From: Paraburkholderia kururiensis
GTDB lineage: Bacteria; Pseudomonadota; Gammaproteobacteria; Burkholderiales; Burkholderiaceae
Length of the DNA stretch: 64,000 nt
Reading direction: 5' to 3'
Assembly: GCF_034424375.1 (NCBI RefSeq)
Contig: NZ_CP139965.1
Coordinates: forward strand, 3,720,001-3,784,000
The notes beneath the pieces were generated by a model that searched no databases, had not been told where the DNA came from, and saw nothing but the letters and a program-made list of their open reading frames with translations. Numbering within the stretch: the stretch's first letter is position 1; the number at the start of each line of letters is the position of its first letter. Position numbers and translations under genes: made by a program. Positions 54,183 to 62,631 of this stretch are shown one piece after another.

Positions 54183-54211
54183 ATTATACATAGAGTTAGG
54201 ATCAAGGTCAA
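54183..54211 (-). promoter_or_regulatory. Strong sigma70 promoter of rplU-rpmA-obgE-proB
   Basis: On the minus strand: -35 TTGACC (plus 54206-54211), 17-bp spacer, -10 TATAAT (plus 54183-54188). This is near-consensus with ideal spacing. Transcription would start around 54176, giving a leader of about 48 nt with GTGAGG before the L21 ATG. Confidence 0.85.
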
Positions 54212-54346
54212 AACTCATTCACGGCTGGTGCGCGCGGCCCTCCGCAGCATCCCCCCCGGCCATGCAAGCCAACGCCCGCAAGGCATTGGCAGGCCGCCGC
54301 CTCGCCCGAGCAGCCCCGCCAAAGCCCGGGATGTGCCCGTTCGCCT

Positions 54347-54352
54347 TATAAT
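54347..54352 (+). promoter_or_regulatory. Perfect -10 hexamer upstream of ispB
   Basis: TATAAT at 54347-54352, 26 bp before the ispB ATG, in a GC-rich context. No clear -35. Divergent with the rplU promoter; the two start regions are about 135 bp apart. Confidence 0.4.
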
Positions 54353-54378
54353 TCGCGGCACTACCCATTTTCGCCATC

Positions 54379-55371
54379 ATGTCGTCGACCGCCACTTCCG
54401 CCCCCAACGCCGCTGCCCTGCTTGCCCCGATCGCTGAAGACATGGAGCAGGTGAACCGTGTCATCCGGCAACGTCTGGCGTCCGAGGTGATGCTAATCAA
54501 CCAGATCTCGGAGTACATCATCGGGGCCGGAGGCAAGCGTCTGCGTCCTGCGCTGCTGCTTCTCGTGGCGGGTGCGCTCGGTGAGCGCACCGGGCACCGG
54601 TACGAACTGGCCGCCGTGATCGAATTCATCCACACGGCAACGCTGCTGCATGACGACGTGGTCGACGAATCGGACCTGCGGCGCGGCCGGCAAACGGCCA
54701 ACGCGCTGTTCGGCAACGCGGCCAGCGTGCTGGTGGGCGACTTCCTGTATTCGCGCTCGTTCCAGATGATGGTGGGCGTCGGCAAGATGCGCGTGATGGA
54801 AATTCTTGCCGAAGCGACCAACATCATCTCCGAAGGCGAAGTCCTGCAGCTTCTCAACATGCACGATGCGGACGTGGACGAGGCGCGCTACATGCAGGTG
54901 ATCCGCTACAAGACGGCGAAGCTCTTCGAAGCGGCGGCGCAACTGGGCGCCGTGCTGTCGGGTGCCGACGGGAAGATCGAAGAGGCTGCCGCCGAGTACG
55001 GCCGACACATCGGTACCGCCTTCCAGATCATGGACGACTGGCTCGACTACACAGGCACGGCCGAGTCGATGGGCAAGAACGCAGGCGACGACCTGCGCGA
55101 AGGCAAGCCCACCCTGCCGCTGATCTGGCTCATCGAGCATGGCACACCGGCCGAGTCGGCGCTCGCGCGCGAAGCCATCGAGCAAGGCGGAACGGACCGC
55201 TTCGAGGACATCTTCGCCGCCATCACGCGCTCCGGCGCGCTCGACCACACGCTCGAATGCGCCAAAGAAGAGGCTCGCGCGGCCGCAGCGGCAATTTCTT
55301 CGTTCCCGGATTCCATTTACAAAGAAAGCCTGCTAGAATTATGTTCTTACTCGACGACGCGTCAGTCTTGA
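54379..55371 (+). CDS. ispB: Long-chain polyprenyl diphosphate synthase (octaprenyl type)
   Basis: Trans-prenyltransferase that makes the ubiquinone side chain from FPP and IPP. The product is 330 residues. The first Asp-rich motif is HDDVVDESDLRRG (Asp92, Asp93, Asp96), the second DDWLDY (Asp219, Asp220, Asp223). GGKRLRPALLLL is the conserved IPP-binding lead. Chain length (C40) is inferred from the usual beta-proteobacterial ubiquinone-8, not read from the residues. tRNA-Pro follows 30 bp downstream. Confidence 0.94.
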   Translation: MSSTATSAPNAAALLAPIAEDMEQVNRVIRQRLASEVMLINQISEYIIGAGGKRLRPALLLLVAGALGERTGHRYELAAVIEFIHTATLLHDDVVDESDLRRGRQTANALFGNAASVLVGDFLYSRSFQMMVGVGKMRVMEILAEATNIISEGEVLQLLNMHDADVDEARYMQVIRYKTAKLFEAAAQLGAVLSGADGKIEEAAAEYGRHIGTAFQIMDDWLDYTGTAESMGKNAGDDLREGKPTLPLIWLIEHGTPAESALAREAIEQGGTDRFEDIFAAITRSGALDHTLECAKEEARAAAAAISSFPDSIYKESLLELCSYSTTRQS

Positions 55372-55401
55372 ACAAGACCGAAACATCGCGAGAGTCTAAT
55401 T

Positions 55402-55478
55402 CGGGGTGTAGCTTAGCCTGGTAGAGCGCTACGTTCGGGACGTAGAGGCCGGAGGTTCGAATCCTCTCACCCCGACCA
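55402..55478 (+). tRNA. proK: tRNA-Pro (CGG anticodon)
   Basis: 77-nt cloverleaf, CCA encoded at 55476-55478. Acceptor stem CGGGGTG/CACCCCG gives the C1-G72 pair usual for bacterial tRNA-Pro. D arm has AGCTTAGCCTGGTAGAGC. The anticodon stem CTACG/CGTAG encloses TTCGGGA, so the anticodon is CGG at 34-36 with G37. The T arm has GGTTCGAATCC. It reads CCG codons, frequent in this GC-rich genome. A terminator follows. Confidence 0.97.
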
Positions 55479-55487
55479 GAATTGCTG

Positions 55488-55519
55488 AAAAAACCGCGCA
55501 TCATTGCGCGGTTTTTTTT
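55488..55519 (+). terminator. Intrinsic terminator after tRNA-Pro
   Basis: CCGCGCA (55494-55500), TCAT loop, TGCGCGG (55505-55511), then eight T residues; a run of A residues before the stem can extend pairing. Confidence 0.9.
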
Positions 55520-55595
55520 CGCCCGCGATTACCGGTCTGGGCACCGCAGCGGCCGCGCTCAGCCATCCGGCCAGGCTGGAAGCGCCATCCCCCTC

Positions 55596-55604
55596 TGATA
55601 TAGT
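55596..55604 (+). promoter_or_regulatory. Extended -10 upstream of the CorC/HlyC gene
   Basis: TGATATAGT at 55596-55604 is an extended -10. It lies 33 bp before the GTG start. No strong -35. Confidence 0.35.
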
Positions 55605-55637
55605 TTTCCCATCCTATTTCCTCCCCCCTCTCGACGC

Positions 55638-56963
55638 GTGGAACAACTCCCTTTATGGGCGCAGATAGGCGCGGTTTTCCTGCTGCTCATCTGCTCCAGT
55701 TTCTTCTCCATCTCCGAGACGGCGATGATGGCCATCAACCGTCATCGCCTCAAACACCTGGCAAGCCGGGGCGCGCTCGGCGCAAAAGTCACCCAAGGGC
55801 TGCTGGCGCGTACCGACCTGCTGCTCTCGGTTATCCTTATTGGCAACAATCTGTTCAACACCATCATTCCGGTGCTCACCACGTCGATCGCGCTGCATAC
55901 GTTCGGCCATGACAACGTGGTGCTCTCCATCGCGACCGGCATCGTTGCGTTCCTTATCATCGTGTTTGCCGAGATCACGCCCAAGATCGTGGGCGCCACC
56001 TATCCCGAGAAGATCGCGCTACCCGCCAGTCTGCTCATCGCTCCGTTGATGCGCATCACGAAACCGGTGGTCTGGTTGGTGAATCTGTTCGCCAACAGTC
56101 TGCTCAGGCTGCTGCACATCAATACCAAAGGCGCGCGCGAGCAGCGCCTGTCCACGGAAGAGCTGCGCACCATCGTGCTCGAATCCGGCAGTTTCATGCC
56201 CACCAAGCACCGCAGCATCCTGCTGAACCTCTTCGATCTGGAGAACATCACCGTCGACGACGTCATGATCCCGCGCCGCCGGATCGAGGCACTCGACTTC
56301 GAAGCACCGCTCGAAGACATCCTTCACCAACTCGAAACCTGCTATCACAACAAGCTGGTCGTCTATCAGGGTGACATCGACCGTGTGTTGGGCATCCTGC
56401 ACGTGCGCAAAACGCTGGCGGCGCTGCACAACCAGGAACTGGAGCGCGAGACACTGCGCGAATTGCTCGCGGAACCCTACTTCGTCCCGACCGGCACGCC
56501 CGTGTTCCAGCAACTCCAATACTTCCAGGAGTCGCGGCAGCGTACGGCGCTCGTCGTCAACGAATACGGGGAACTTCAAGGACTCGTCACGCCGGAAGAC
56601 ATCATCGAGGAACTGATCGGGGAGTTCACCACGTCCATGCCGCGTAGCGGCTCAGGACGCGGAGGATGGAACGAGGAAGGCGAATGCATCGTGTCGGGCA
56701 GCATGCCGCTGCGCGAGCTGAATCGCTGGCTCCAGATTTCGTTGCCAACGGATGGCCCCAAGACCCTCAACGGCCTGATCCTCGAAATTCTCGAGGAAAT
56801 TCCGGACGGTGACGTCTGCGTGCAGATCGGCGACGTGAAACTCGAAGTGATGCGCAGCGACGATCAGGCTATCCGCACCGTGAAGCTGTTCAGACCCGGC
56901 GCAAAAGGCCGTATGAAAGGCGGCACCAAAAGCAGCAAGACCATGCAGACATCGCAGCGTTAG
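55638..56963 (+). CDS. CorC/HlyC-type membrane protein with DUF21 and CBS domains (GTG start)
   Basis: Membrane protein of 441 residues. DUF21 domain with about four hydrophobic segments covers 1-190 (FFSISETAMMAINRHRLKHLA is the typical first motif). Two CBS domains span about 200-330 (DDVMIPRRRIEALDF, PLEDILHQ, GILHVRKTL, ELQGLVTPEDIIEELIG), followed by a CorC_HlyC domain (about 345-425). Family members are linked to Mg/Co efflux or ion homeostasis; HlyC naming is historical. GTG at 55638 gives the standard start. Alternatives would cut the first membrane segment. pilB starts 37 bp after. Confidence 0.9.
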   Translation: MEQLPLWAQIGAVFLLLICSSFFSISETAMMAINRHRLKHLASRGALGAKVTQGLLARTDLLLSVILIGNNLFNTIIPVLTTSIALHTFGHDNVVLSIATGIVAFLIIVFAEITPKIVGATYPEKIALPASLLIAPLMRITKPVVWLVNLFANSLLRLLHINTKGAREQRLSTEELRTIVLESGSFMPTKHRSILLNLFDLENITVDDVMIPRRRIEALDFEAPLEDILHQLETCYHNKLVVYQGDIDRVLGILHVRKTLAALHNQELERETLRELLAEPYFVPTGTPVFQQLQYFQESRQRTALVVNEYGELQGLVTPEDIIEELIGEFTTSMPRSGSGRGGWNEEGECIVSGSMPLRELNRWLQISLPTDGPKTLNGLILEILEEIPDGDVCVQIGDVKLEVMRSDDQAIRTVKLFRPGAKGRMKGGTKSSKTMQTSQR

Positions 56964-57000
56964 CCATCTGGACGAATGCCAGACCAACCGCCGATGACCG

Positions 57001-58419
57001 ATGATGAGCCGTCATCTTCCGCAGGCGGCGCAGTGCCGGTTTTCGATGTCTCCTTCGAAGTCTCCTTTCACGCAGCACCCAGAGCATTCCCCGCTATACG
57101 CGTCGACATCGCCAGCCGACGGCCGTCTGGCCCCGGCTGCCGCGGCGAGCAGCAACGCCGCAGGCACCGCGGGCACTCGAACCGCGGCAGTCACCACCGC
57201 AGCGAGCCCGCCGCCTCGCGCTCGTCCGGCCGATACGCTCGCCGCCGTGCGCGACACCGATAACACGCCCGCTGTCCGACTGCTCGCCGACACGCTCGAA
57301 CAAGCTGCGCAACGCAACGCGTCCGATGTGCACATCGAGCCCTTCGAGCACGGCTGGCGCGTGAGACTGCGCATCGACGGCGTGCTTCACGAACTCGCGC
57401 GACCGCCTGCTCATCTGCGCGATCCGTTCGTTACGCGAGTGAAGGTGCTCGCACGAATGGATATCGCGGAACGGCGTGTGCCGCAGGACGGACGACTACG
57501 TCTTGCGCTCACAGGTGAGCGCAACGAAGACTATCGCGTCAATTCGTTGCCCACGCTCTTTGGCGAAAAGCTCGTACTGCGTCGGCTGGATGCGCTTCCT
57601 GCCGATCTGTCGCTCGCGTCGCTGGGGCTCGCGCAGGCACAGCAGCGCACCGTCGAAACCGCGATCCGCTCACCGCATGGTCTCGTGCTCGTGACCGGTC
57701 CCACCGGCAGCGGCAAGACGCTCTCGCTGTACTGTTTTCTGCAGATGCTCAACACGGAGTCGCGCAACGTGTGCTCGGTGGAAGATCCCGCTGAAATTCA
57801 GCTCGCCGGCATCAACCAGGTCAGCATTCGGGAGAAGGCGGGGCTCACGTTCGCGGTGGCGCTGCGCGCGTTTCTGCGCCAGGATCCGGACGTCATCATG
57901 ATCGGCGAAATTCGCGACGAGGAAACAGCCGACGTGGCGGTGAAGGCGGCCCAGACCGGCCACCTTGTCCTCTCGACGCTGCACACGAACGACGCGCCGG
58001 CCGCCATCGGCCGCATGATCGACATCGGCGTGGCGCCTTATAACCTCGCGGCGGCATTGCGCATGGTGACTGCGCAGCGGCTCGTGCGGCGGCTGTGCAC
58101 CACGTGTCGCAGGCCGTCCGACGATTTGGCGGCGTGGCGGGCGGTGGCCGGTGACGAGGCAGATCGCGGCTTGCCCTACTCGCCCCGCGGATGTGGTGCG
58201 TGCCACGGCATCGGTTATCGCGGGCGACTCGGCGTACACGAGGTGATGCCCGTGTCGGATGCCATGCGCGAACTCATCGTTCGACGTGCGGGGAGCCACG
58301 AAATTGCGCGACAAGCTCGCGCCGAACGCGTCACTAGCCTGCGTGAAGCCGCACTCGCACGAGTCTGCGACGGCACCACGAGTCTCGACGAAGCACTCGC
58401 CGCCACGGAGGCAGCGTGA
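57001..58419 (+). CDS. pilB: PilB/GspE-type assembly ATPase
   Basis: Hexameric ATPase that drives pilus extension or type II secretion. The product is 472 residues as drawn. The conserved part begins near residue 90 (NTPAVRLLADTLEQAAQRNASDVHIEP). Walker A is GPTGSGKT (233-240), followed by an Asp-box, DVIMIGEIRDEETAD (Walker B) and a His box (TGHLVLSTLHTND). A four-Cys zinc site is formed by LCTTC and CGACHG. The N-terminal ~85 residues are Ser/Ala/Pro-rich and not conserved; an ATG at 56976 in another frame gives an acidic N-terminus, so the true start or a frameshift is unsettled. It is coupled to pilC by a GTGA overlap. Confidence 0.88.
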   Translation: MMSRHLPQAAQCRFSMSPSKSPFTQHPEHSPLYASTSPADGRLAPAAAASSNAAGTAGTRTAAVTTAASPPPRARPADTLAAVRDTDNTPAVRLLADTLEQAAQRNASDVHIEPFEHGWRVRLRIDGVLHELARPPAHLRDPFVTRVKVLARMDIAERRVPQDGRLRLALTGERNEDYRVNSLPTLFGEKLVLRRLDALPADLSLASLGLAQAQQRTVETAIRSPHGLVLVTGPTGSGKTLSLYCFLQMLNTESRNVCSVEDPAEIQLAGINQVSIREKAGLTFAVALRAFLRQDPDVIMIGEIRDEETADVAVKAAQTGHLVLSTLHTNDAPAAIGRMIDIGVAPYNLAAALRMVTAQRLVRRLCTTCRRPSDDLAAWRAVAGDEADRGLPYSPRGCGACHGIGYRGRLGVHEVMPVSDAMRELIVRRAGSHEIARQARAERVTSLREAALARVCDGTTSLDEALAATEAA

Positions 58420-59642
58420 ACGTCCAACACGCCGAAACGAACGCTGCTGTTCACGACCTGCGCTTTGCATGGCGCGGCATGGACGCCTCCGGTATGCCAA
58501 GGCGCGGTTTGCTCGTTGCGGCGAATGCCGCACAGGCCCGCGAAGCGCTCAAGCGAGACAACGTCTTCGCACTCGAACTCGTCGTGCGCGGCACGGCACC
58601 GCGGCCCAAAGCGGCCCACTCGGACGTCTCGTTGTTCACGCGGCAACTCGCCAGCCTCTTGCGCGCAGGACTGCCGCTCGCGCCGGCACTGAATCTGCTC
58701 GCACAGGCAGACGGTCCGCGCGGCATGCCGCGCATCGCTGCGACGCTGTCACGCGACATCGCCGCGGGCATCGCATTTTCTGCGGCTCTGGGCCGTCATC
58801 CTGCGCAGTTCGGCCCGCTCTACTGCCAACTGGTTGCCGTAGGAGAAGCCTCAGGCGCGCTGCCGGCCGTGCTCGCCCGGATTGCGGACGATCGCGAACG
58901 CGCCGCCGCGCAACGCGCCAAGGTTCGCGCTGCGCTGACTTATCCCGTCGCCGTCCTCCTGTTCGCCGTTGCGATCACCGCGGCGCTGCTCATATGGGTC
59001 GTTCCCACGTTCAAGCAGATCTTCGATGGCTTTGGCGCCACCTTGCCTGCACCCACACGAACGGTACTCGCGCTCTCGAACGCTGCAGCGCGCTGGAGCG
59101 GTCCGTTCGTGACGCTGATCATCGCGGGCTGCCTGGCGCTACGCTGGCTCTTGCGCCGTTCCGACACGGCACGTGTCCGCTTCGGACGATTCGCGCTCGG
59201 TGTCCCGATTGCCGGCCCACTGTTGAAGACGCTCTGTGCGGCACGCTGGAGCCGCGCGCTCGGAACGCTCCTCGCGGCCGGCACGCCACTCGCCGACGCA
59301 TTCGCCTCGCTCTCGCATGCAAGCGGGAATGCATTCTTCGACGAGGCAAGTGCCGGCATCGCGAGCCGCCTTGCTCGTGGCGAGCGGCTCGCGGCAGCCA
59401 TGCGTTCGGCGCAGTGCTTTCCGTCACACGTCGTGCAGCCGGTTGCCGTTGCGGAGGAATCAGGCGCGTTGGATGCCATGCTGCTCGACGTAGCCGCGCT
59501 CGCCGATCGTCAGGTCGACGAAAAGATCGCCACGCTGTCCAGCCTGTGCGAGCCGCTCGTCATCGTCGTGCTTGGGGCGCTCGTGGGAGGCCTCGTCATC
59601 GCCATGTATCTTCCCATCATTCAACTGGGCAACGTGGTGTAG
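58416..59642 (+). CDS. pilC: PilC/GspF-type inner-membrane platform protein (GTG start)
   Basis: Inner-membrane platform of the pilus or T2S machine. The product is 408 residues with two GspF domains. The first is at about 65-190 (FTRQLASLLRAGLPLAPALNLLAQ), the second at about 270-390 (RWSRALGTLLAAGTPLADAFASL). Hydrophobic segments lie near 180-205, 225-245 and at the C-terminus (ALVGGLVIAMYLPIIQL). The GTG at 58416 overlaps the pilB stop. pilD starts 28 bp after its stop. No pilin gene is visible in this window. Confidence 0.9.
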   Translation: MNVQHAETNAAVHDLRFAWRGMDASGMPRRGLLVAANAAQAREALKRDNVFALELVVRGTAPRPKAAHSDVSLFTRQLASLLRAGLPLAPALNLLAQADGPRGMPRIAATLSRDIAAGIAFSAALGRHPAQFGPLYCQLVAVGEASGALPAVLARIADDRERAAAQRAKVRAALTYPVAVLLFAVAITAALLIWVVPTFKQIFDGFGATLPAPTRTVLALSNAAARWSGPFVTLIIAGCLALRWLLRRSDTARVRFGRFALGVPIAGPLLKTLCAARWSRALGTLLAAGTPLADAFASLSHASGNAFFDEASAGIASRLARGERLAAAMRSAQCFPSHVVQPVAVAEESGALDAMLLDVAALADRQVDEKIATLSSLCEPLVIVVLGALVGGLVIAMYLPIIQLGNVV

Positions 59643-59670
59643 CATCGCTGCCAGATTCCGTCATCCATCC

Positions 59671-60606
59671 ATGCACGCTCTCTTTCCGTTCCTGTCCGAT
59701 ACCGCGCGAAGCGGCCTGGCCGGCGTCTCGGGACATCCGCCCAGCACGCTTGCGCTCGCTTTCGGTGCGTTGCCGCAGAGCGTGCAGTTCGGCTTCGCGA
59801 TCGTCATCGGGCTCGTAATCGGCAGCTTCCTCAACGTCGTTGTGCACCGCGTTCCCATCATGCTGGACCGGACGTGGCGCGCCGAGGTCACCGATGCAAC
59901 CGGCCAGCTCTTCCCCGACGATGGTCTGCCCGCACGCTACAACCTGTGGCTGCCGCGCAGCGCGTGCCCGCACTGCGGCCATGCGCTGCGCGCTTGGGAA
60001 AACATCCCGGTGCTCAGCTGGCTGCTGCTGCGCGGACGCTGCTCGAATTGCCAGATGCGCGTCAGCGTGCGTTACCCGCTCATCGAAGTCGCGAGCGCAC
60101 TCTGCGCGGTAGCCGCCCTCGCCGCATTTGGCCCTGCCGGCAAAGCGCTGCTCGCCTTCGGCCTGTGCGCCACGCTGATCGCGGTGAGCGCCATCGATCT
60201 CGATCACCAACTGTTGCCCGACTCGATGACGCTGCCGCTACTGTGGGCCGGCCTCATCGTCAATCTGGGCAGCACGTTCGCGAATCTGCACGACGCCGTA
60301 ATCGGCGCCATTGCGGGCTATCTCGCGCTTTGGTGCGTCTACTGGCTATTTCGGCTGGTGCGCGGCGTGGAGGGAATGGGCTACGGCGACTTCAAGCTAC
60401 TGTCGGCCCTGGGTGCATGGCTCGGATGGACGGCGTTGCCGCAGATCGTCGTGATTGCCGCCGTTGCGGGCGCCATCGTCGGACTCGTGGCAACCTGGAC
60501 AGGTCGCATGCGATTCGAAGAGCCCTTGCCGTTCGGCCCGTTTCTCGCGGCCGGGGGGCTCATCACCCTCTTTCTCGGCACGCCGTTTTATTTCGCACCG
60601 TTCTAA
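59671..60606 (+). CDS. pilD: Prepilin peptidase PilD
   Basis: Membrane aspartic protease that cleaves and N-methylates type IV prepilins. The product is 311 residues with about eight hydrophobic segments. A two-CxxC zinc-type cytoplasmic loop is present (Cys99, Cys102, Cys124, Cys127; CPHCGHALRAWENIPVLSWL and CSNCQMRVSVRYP). The catalytic aspartates are in AIDLDHQLLPD (about 174-184) and GMGYGDFKLL (Asp240). The N-terminal GSFLNVVVHRVP motif is conserved. It follows pilC directly and precedes coaE by 23 bp. Confidence 0.95.
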   Translation: MHALFPFLSDTARSGLAGVSGHPPSTLALAFGALPQSVQFGFAIVIGLVIGSFLNVVVHRVPIMLDRTWRAEVTDATGQLFPDDGLPARYNLWLPRSACPHCGHALRAWENIPVLSWLLLRGRCSNCQMRVSVRYPLIEVASALCAVAALAAFGPAGKALLAFGLCATLIAVSAIDLDHQLLPDSMTLPLLWAGLIVNLGSTFANLHDAVIGAIAGYLALWCVYWLFRLVRGVEGMGYGDFKLLSALGAWLGWTALPQIVVIAAVAGAIVGLVATWTGRMRFEEPLPFGPFLAAGGLITLFLGTPFYFAPF

Positions 60607-60629
60607 CTTCGTATTTGGGAGCACGGTTC

Positions 60630-61256
60630 ATGTTCTCCGTCGGGCTAACCGGAGGTATTGGAAGCGGCAAATCCACTGTCGCAGACTTGTTCGCGGCACG
60701 GGGCGTCCCGGTGGTCGATACGGATTTCATCGCTCATCGCATCACCGCGCCAGGTGGTCTGGCCATGCTGCCGATCGTCGCAGAGTTTGGTCCGTCCTTC
60801 GCGGCGCCGGATGGGTCACTCGACCGCGCTCGCATGCGCTCGCTCGTCTTCTCGGACGATTCCGCGCGCAAGCGGCTCGAAGCCATCACACATCCGCTCA
60901 TTCGCGCTGAGGCGGACCGCGAACGACGCGAAGCACAGGGGCCGTATGTGATCGTTGTCGTCCCTCTGCTCGTGGAGTCGGGCGACTGGAAGACGCGCGT
61001 GGATCGCGTTCTCGTCGTGGACTGCCCGGTCGAAACGCAGGTCGAACGGGTCATGAAGCGAAACGGATTCACACGCGAGCAGGTGCTTGCGATCGTCGCG
61101 CGGCAGGCATCGCGCGAAGCCCGACTCGCTGCCGCAGACGACGTCGTCGTGAACGACGGCGCTTCTATCGTGGCACTGACCGCTCGCGTCGAAGCGTTGC
61201 ACCGCCGGTATCTTGCTCTCGCCAGCGGACAGGAGCACACGCAGCGCCAGCCGTAG
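60630..61256 (+). CDS. coaE: Dephospho-CoA kinase
   Basis: Last step of CoA synthesis: phosphorylates the 3'-hydroxyl of dephospho-CoA. The product is 208 residues with P-loop GLTGGIGSGKST (5-16), DTDFIAHRIT with the catalytic Asp region, ITHPLIRAE and VVPLLVESGDW. ATG at 60630 gives the standard MFSVGLTGG start. It lies 23 bp after pilD; the pilD-coaE pairing is widespread in proteobacteria. Confidence 0.96.
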   Translation: MFSVGLTGGIGSGKSTVADLFAARGVPVVDTDFIAHRITAPGGLAMLPIVAEFGPSFAAPDGSLDRARMRSLVFSDDSARKRLEAITHPLIRAEADRERREAQGPYVIVVVPLLVESGDWKTRVDRVLVVDCPVETQVERVMKRNGFTREQVLAIVARQASREARLAAADDVVVNDGASIVALTARVEALHRRYLALASGQEHTQRQP

Positions 61257-61483
61257 AGACGTGCAGACAAACGTCTGTCGAACACGTGCAGGAAGAAGGG
61301 CATCCGTGACAATACGGTGAACGAACCGCCGGCGGCTACGCAACCCGATCAACACACGCTTCGCGGGGCGCGTCACGGCGCCGCAAGGCTTGCCTCGCCA
61401 TGAAAGTGCGCGATTGCGACGGTAGTCTCACGGCATTAGAATGTCCTGCAATCCTGTCACCGACCACGCCGAGGCGAGCGCGC

Positions 61484-62239
61484 TTGATTCTTTACGAGTA
61501 TCCCTTCAACGAGCGAATCCGCACGCTGTTGCGCCTCGAGGATCTGTTCGAGCGCTTCACGTTCTTCCTCACCCAGGAAGACGCACGGGAGCATCACGTT
61601 GCGCTCACGACGCTGTTCGAAATATCGGAAGTCGCGGGCCGCGCCGATCTGAAGTCGGATCTGATGAAGGAACTCGAGCGTCAGCGTCAGACGCTGGCAC
61701 CATTCCGCGGCAACCCCGGCATCGAACAAAACGCACTCGAAGCCGTGCTGGGCGAGATCGAGCAGACGCTCGCCGGGCTCGGCCAGATGCAAGGCAAAAC
61801 TGGCCAGCATCTTGCAGACAACGAGTGGCTTGCAAGCATCCGTAGCCGCACGATCATTCCGGGCGGTACCTGCAAGTTCGATCTTCCGTCGTACTACGCC
61901 TGGCAGCAGTCGCACCCGGACCAGCGGCGTCAGGACATCGCGAAGTGGGTCACGCCGCTGCTGCCGCTGCGCGATGCCGCCGCCATTGTGCTGCGCCTCG
62001 CACGCGAATCGGGCCAGGCGTCCAAGGTGATGGCCATGCAGGGCAGCTACCAGCAAATGCTCTCGGGCCGCTCATATCAGCTCATGCAAGTGCGCGTGGC
62101 ACCGGAATTGCGCGTCATTCCGGAAGCAAGCGCGAACAAGTACATGCTGTGGGTGCGCTTCATGGTGCAAGACGGTGACCTGCGGCCGCGCGCCGTCGAC
62201 GTCGACGTACCGTTCCAGCTCACGTTGTGCAGCCTCTGA
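61484..62239 (+). CDS. zapD: Cell-division protein ZapD (TTG start)
   Basis: FtsZ cross-linking protein that stabilises the Z ring. From the TTG at 61484 the product is 251 residues, the family size, beginning M/L-ILYEYPFNERIRTLLRLEDLFERF, the conserved ZapD N-terminus. Later motifs are LFEISEVAGRADLKSDLMKELERQR and QHLADNEWLASIRSRTIIPGGTCKFDLPSYYAW. GAGGCGA lies just upstream of the TTG. Earlier ATGs (61400, 61441) would add residues without family match. It follows coaE and precedes yacG, a normal order. Confidence 0.92.
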   Translation: MILYEYPFNERIRTLLRLEDLFERFTFFLTQEDAREHHVALTTLFEISEVAGRADLKSDLMKELERQRQTLAPFRGNPGIEQNALEAVLGEIEQTLAGLGQMQGKTGQHLADNEWLASIRSRTIIPGGTCKFDLPSYYAWQQSHPDQRRQDIAKWVTPLLPLRDAAAIVLRLARESGQASKVMAMQGSYQQMLSGRSYQLMQVRVAPELRVIPEASANKYMLWVRFMVQDGDLRPRAVDVDVPFQLTLCSL

Positions 62240-62362
62240 GCCACCTGGCGCATTTCACACGATTGTCGCGCCTCAGCCGTTGAACGAGGCATTGCGTTCC
62301 GGCAAGTGCCCGACGCGCACCGTGTCAAGACCCTCAGCACAATCGAACGAACGTCTAGCCGA

Positions 62363-62563
62363 ATGACTGCCACTGTCGTGAAATGCCCGACTTGCGGAAA
62401 GGAAGTCCGCTGGGTACCTGAGAACCGTTACCGCCCGTTTTGCTCAGAGCGCTGCAAGCAGATCGATCTGGGTGCATGGGCCGCGGAAAAATACCGCATC
62501 GGCGGCAATGAAGAAGATACGCCGCCGGACGACACGCCGCCCATCGATACGCGGCCGCAGTAA
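62363..62563 (+). CDS. yacG: DNA gyrase inhibitor YacG
   Basis: Small zinc protein that inhibits gyrase by binding GyrB in E. coli. The product is 66 residues with four cysteines, Cys8, Cys11, Cys27 and Cys31 (VKCPTCGKEV and FCSERCKQIDLG), the YacG zinc ribbon. The C-terminal 20 residues are acidic and Pro/Thr-rich. The ATG at 62363 is chosen because the family starts just before the first CxxC; an upstream ATG at 62306 would add 19 residues. Confidence 0.9.
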   Translation: MTATVVKCPTCGKEVRWVPENRYRPFCSERCKQIDLGAWAAEKYRIGGNEEDTPPDDTPPIDTRPQ

Positions 62564-62631
62564 CCGCGTGCGGTGAACCGGTGCGGTAAGCCAGTCGCAA
62601 GGCGCGGCGCCTTACCGCGACCACGCCTCCA

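Noticed and set aside
55223..55504. 93-codon frame on the minus strand across tRNA-Pro
   Set aside because: This is the antisense translation of a tRNA gene, often misannotated as a protein; the tRNA cloverleaf explains the conservation.
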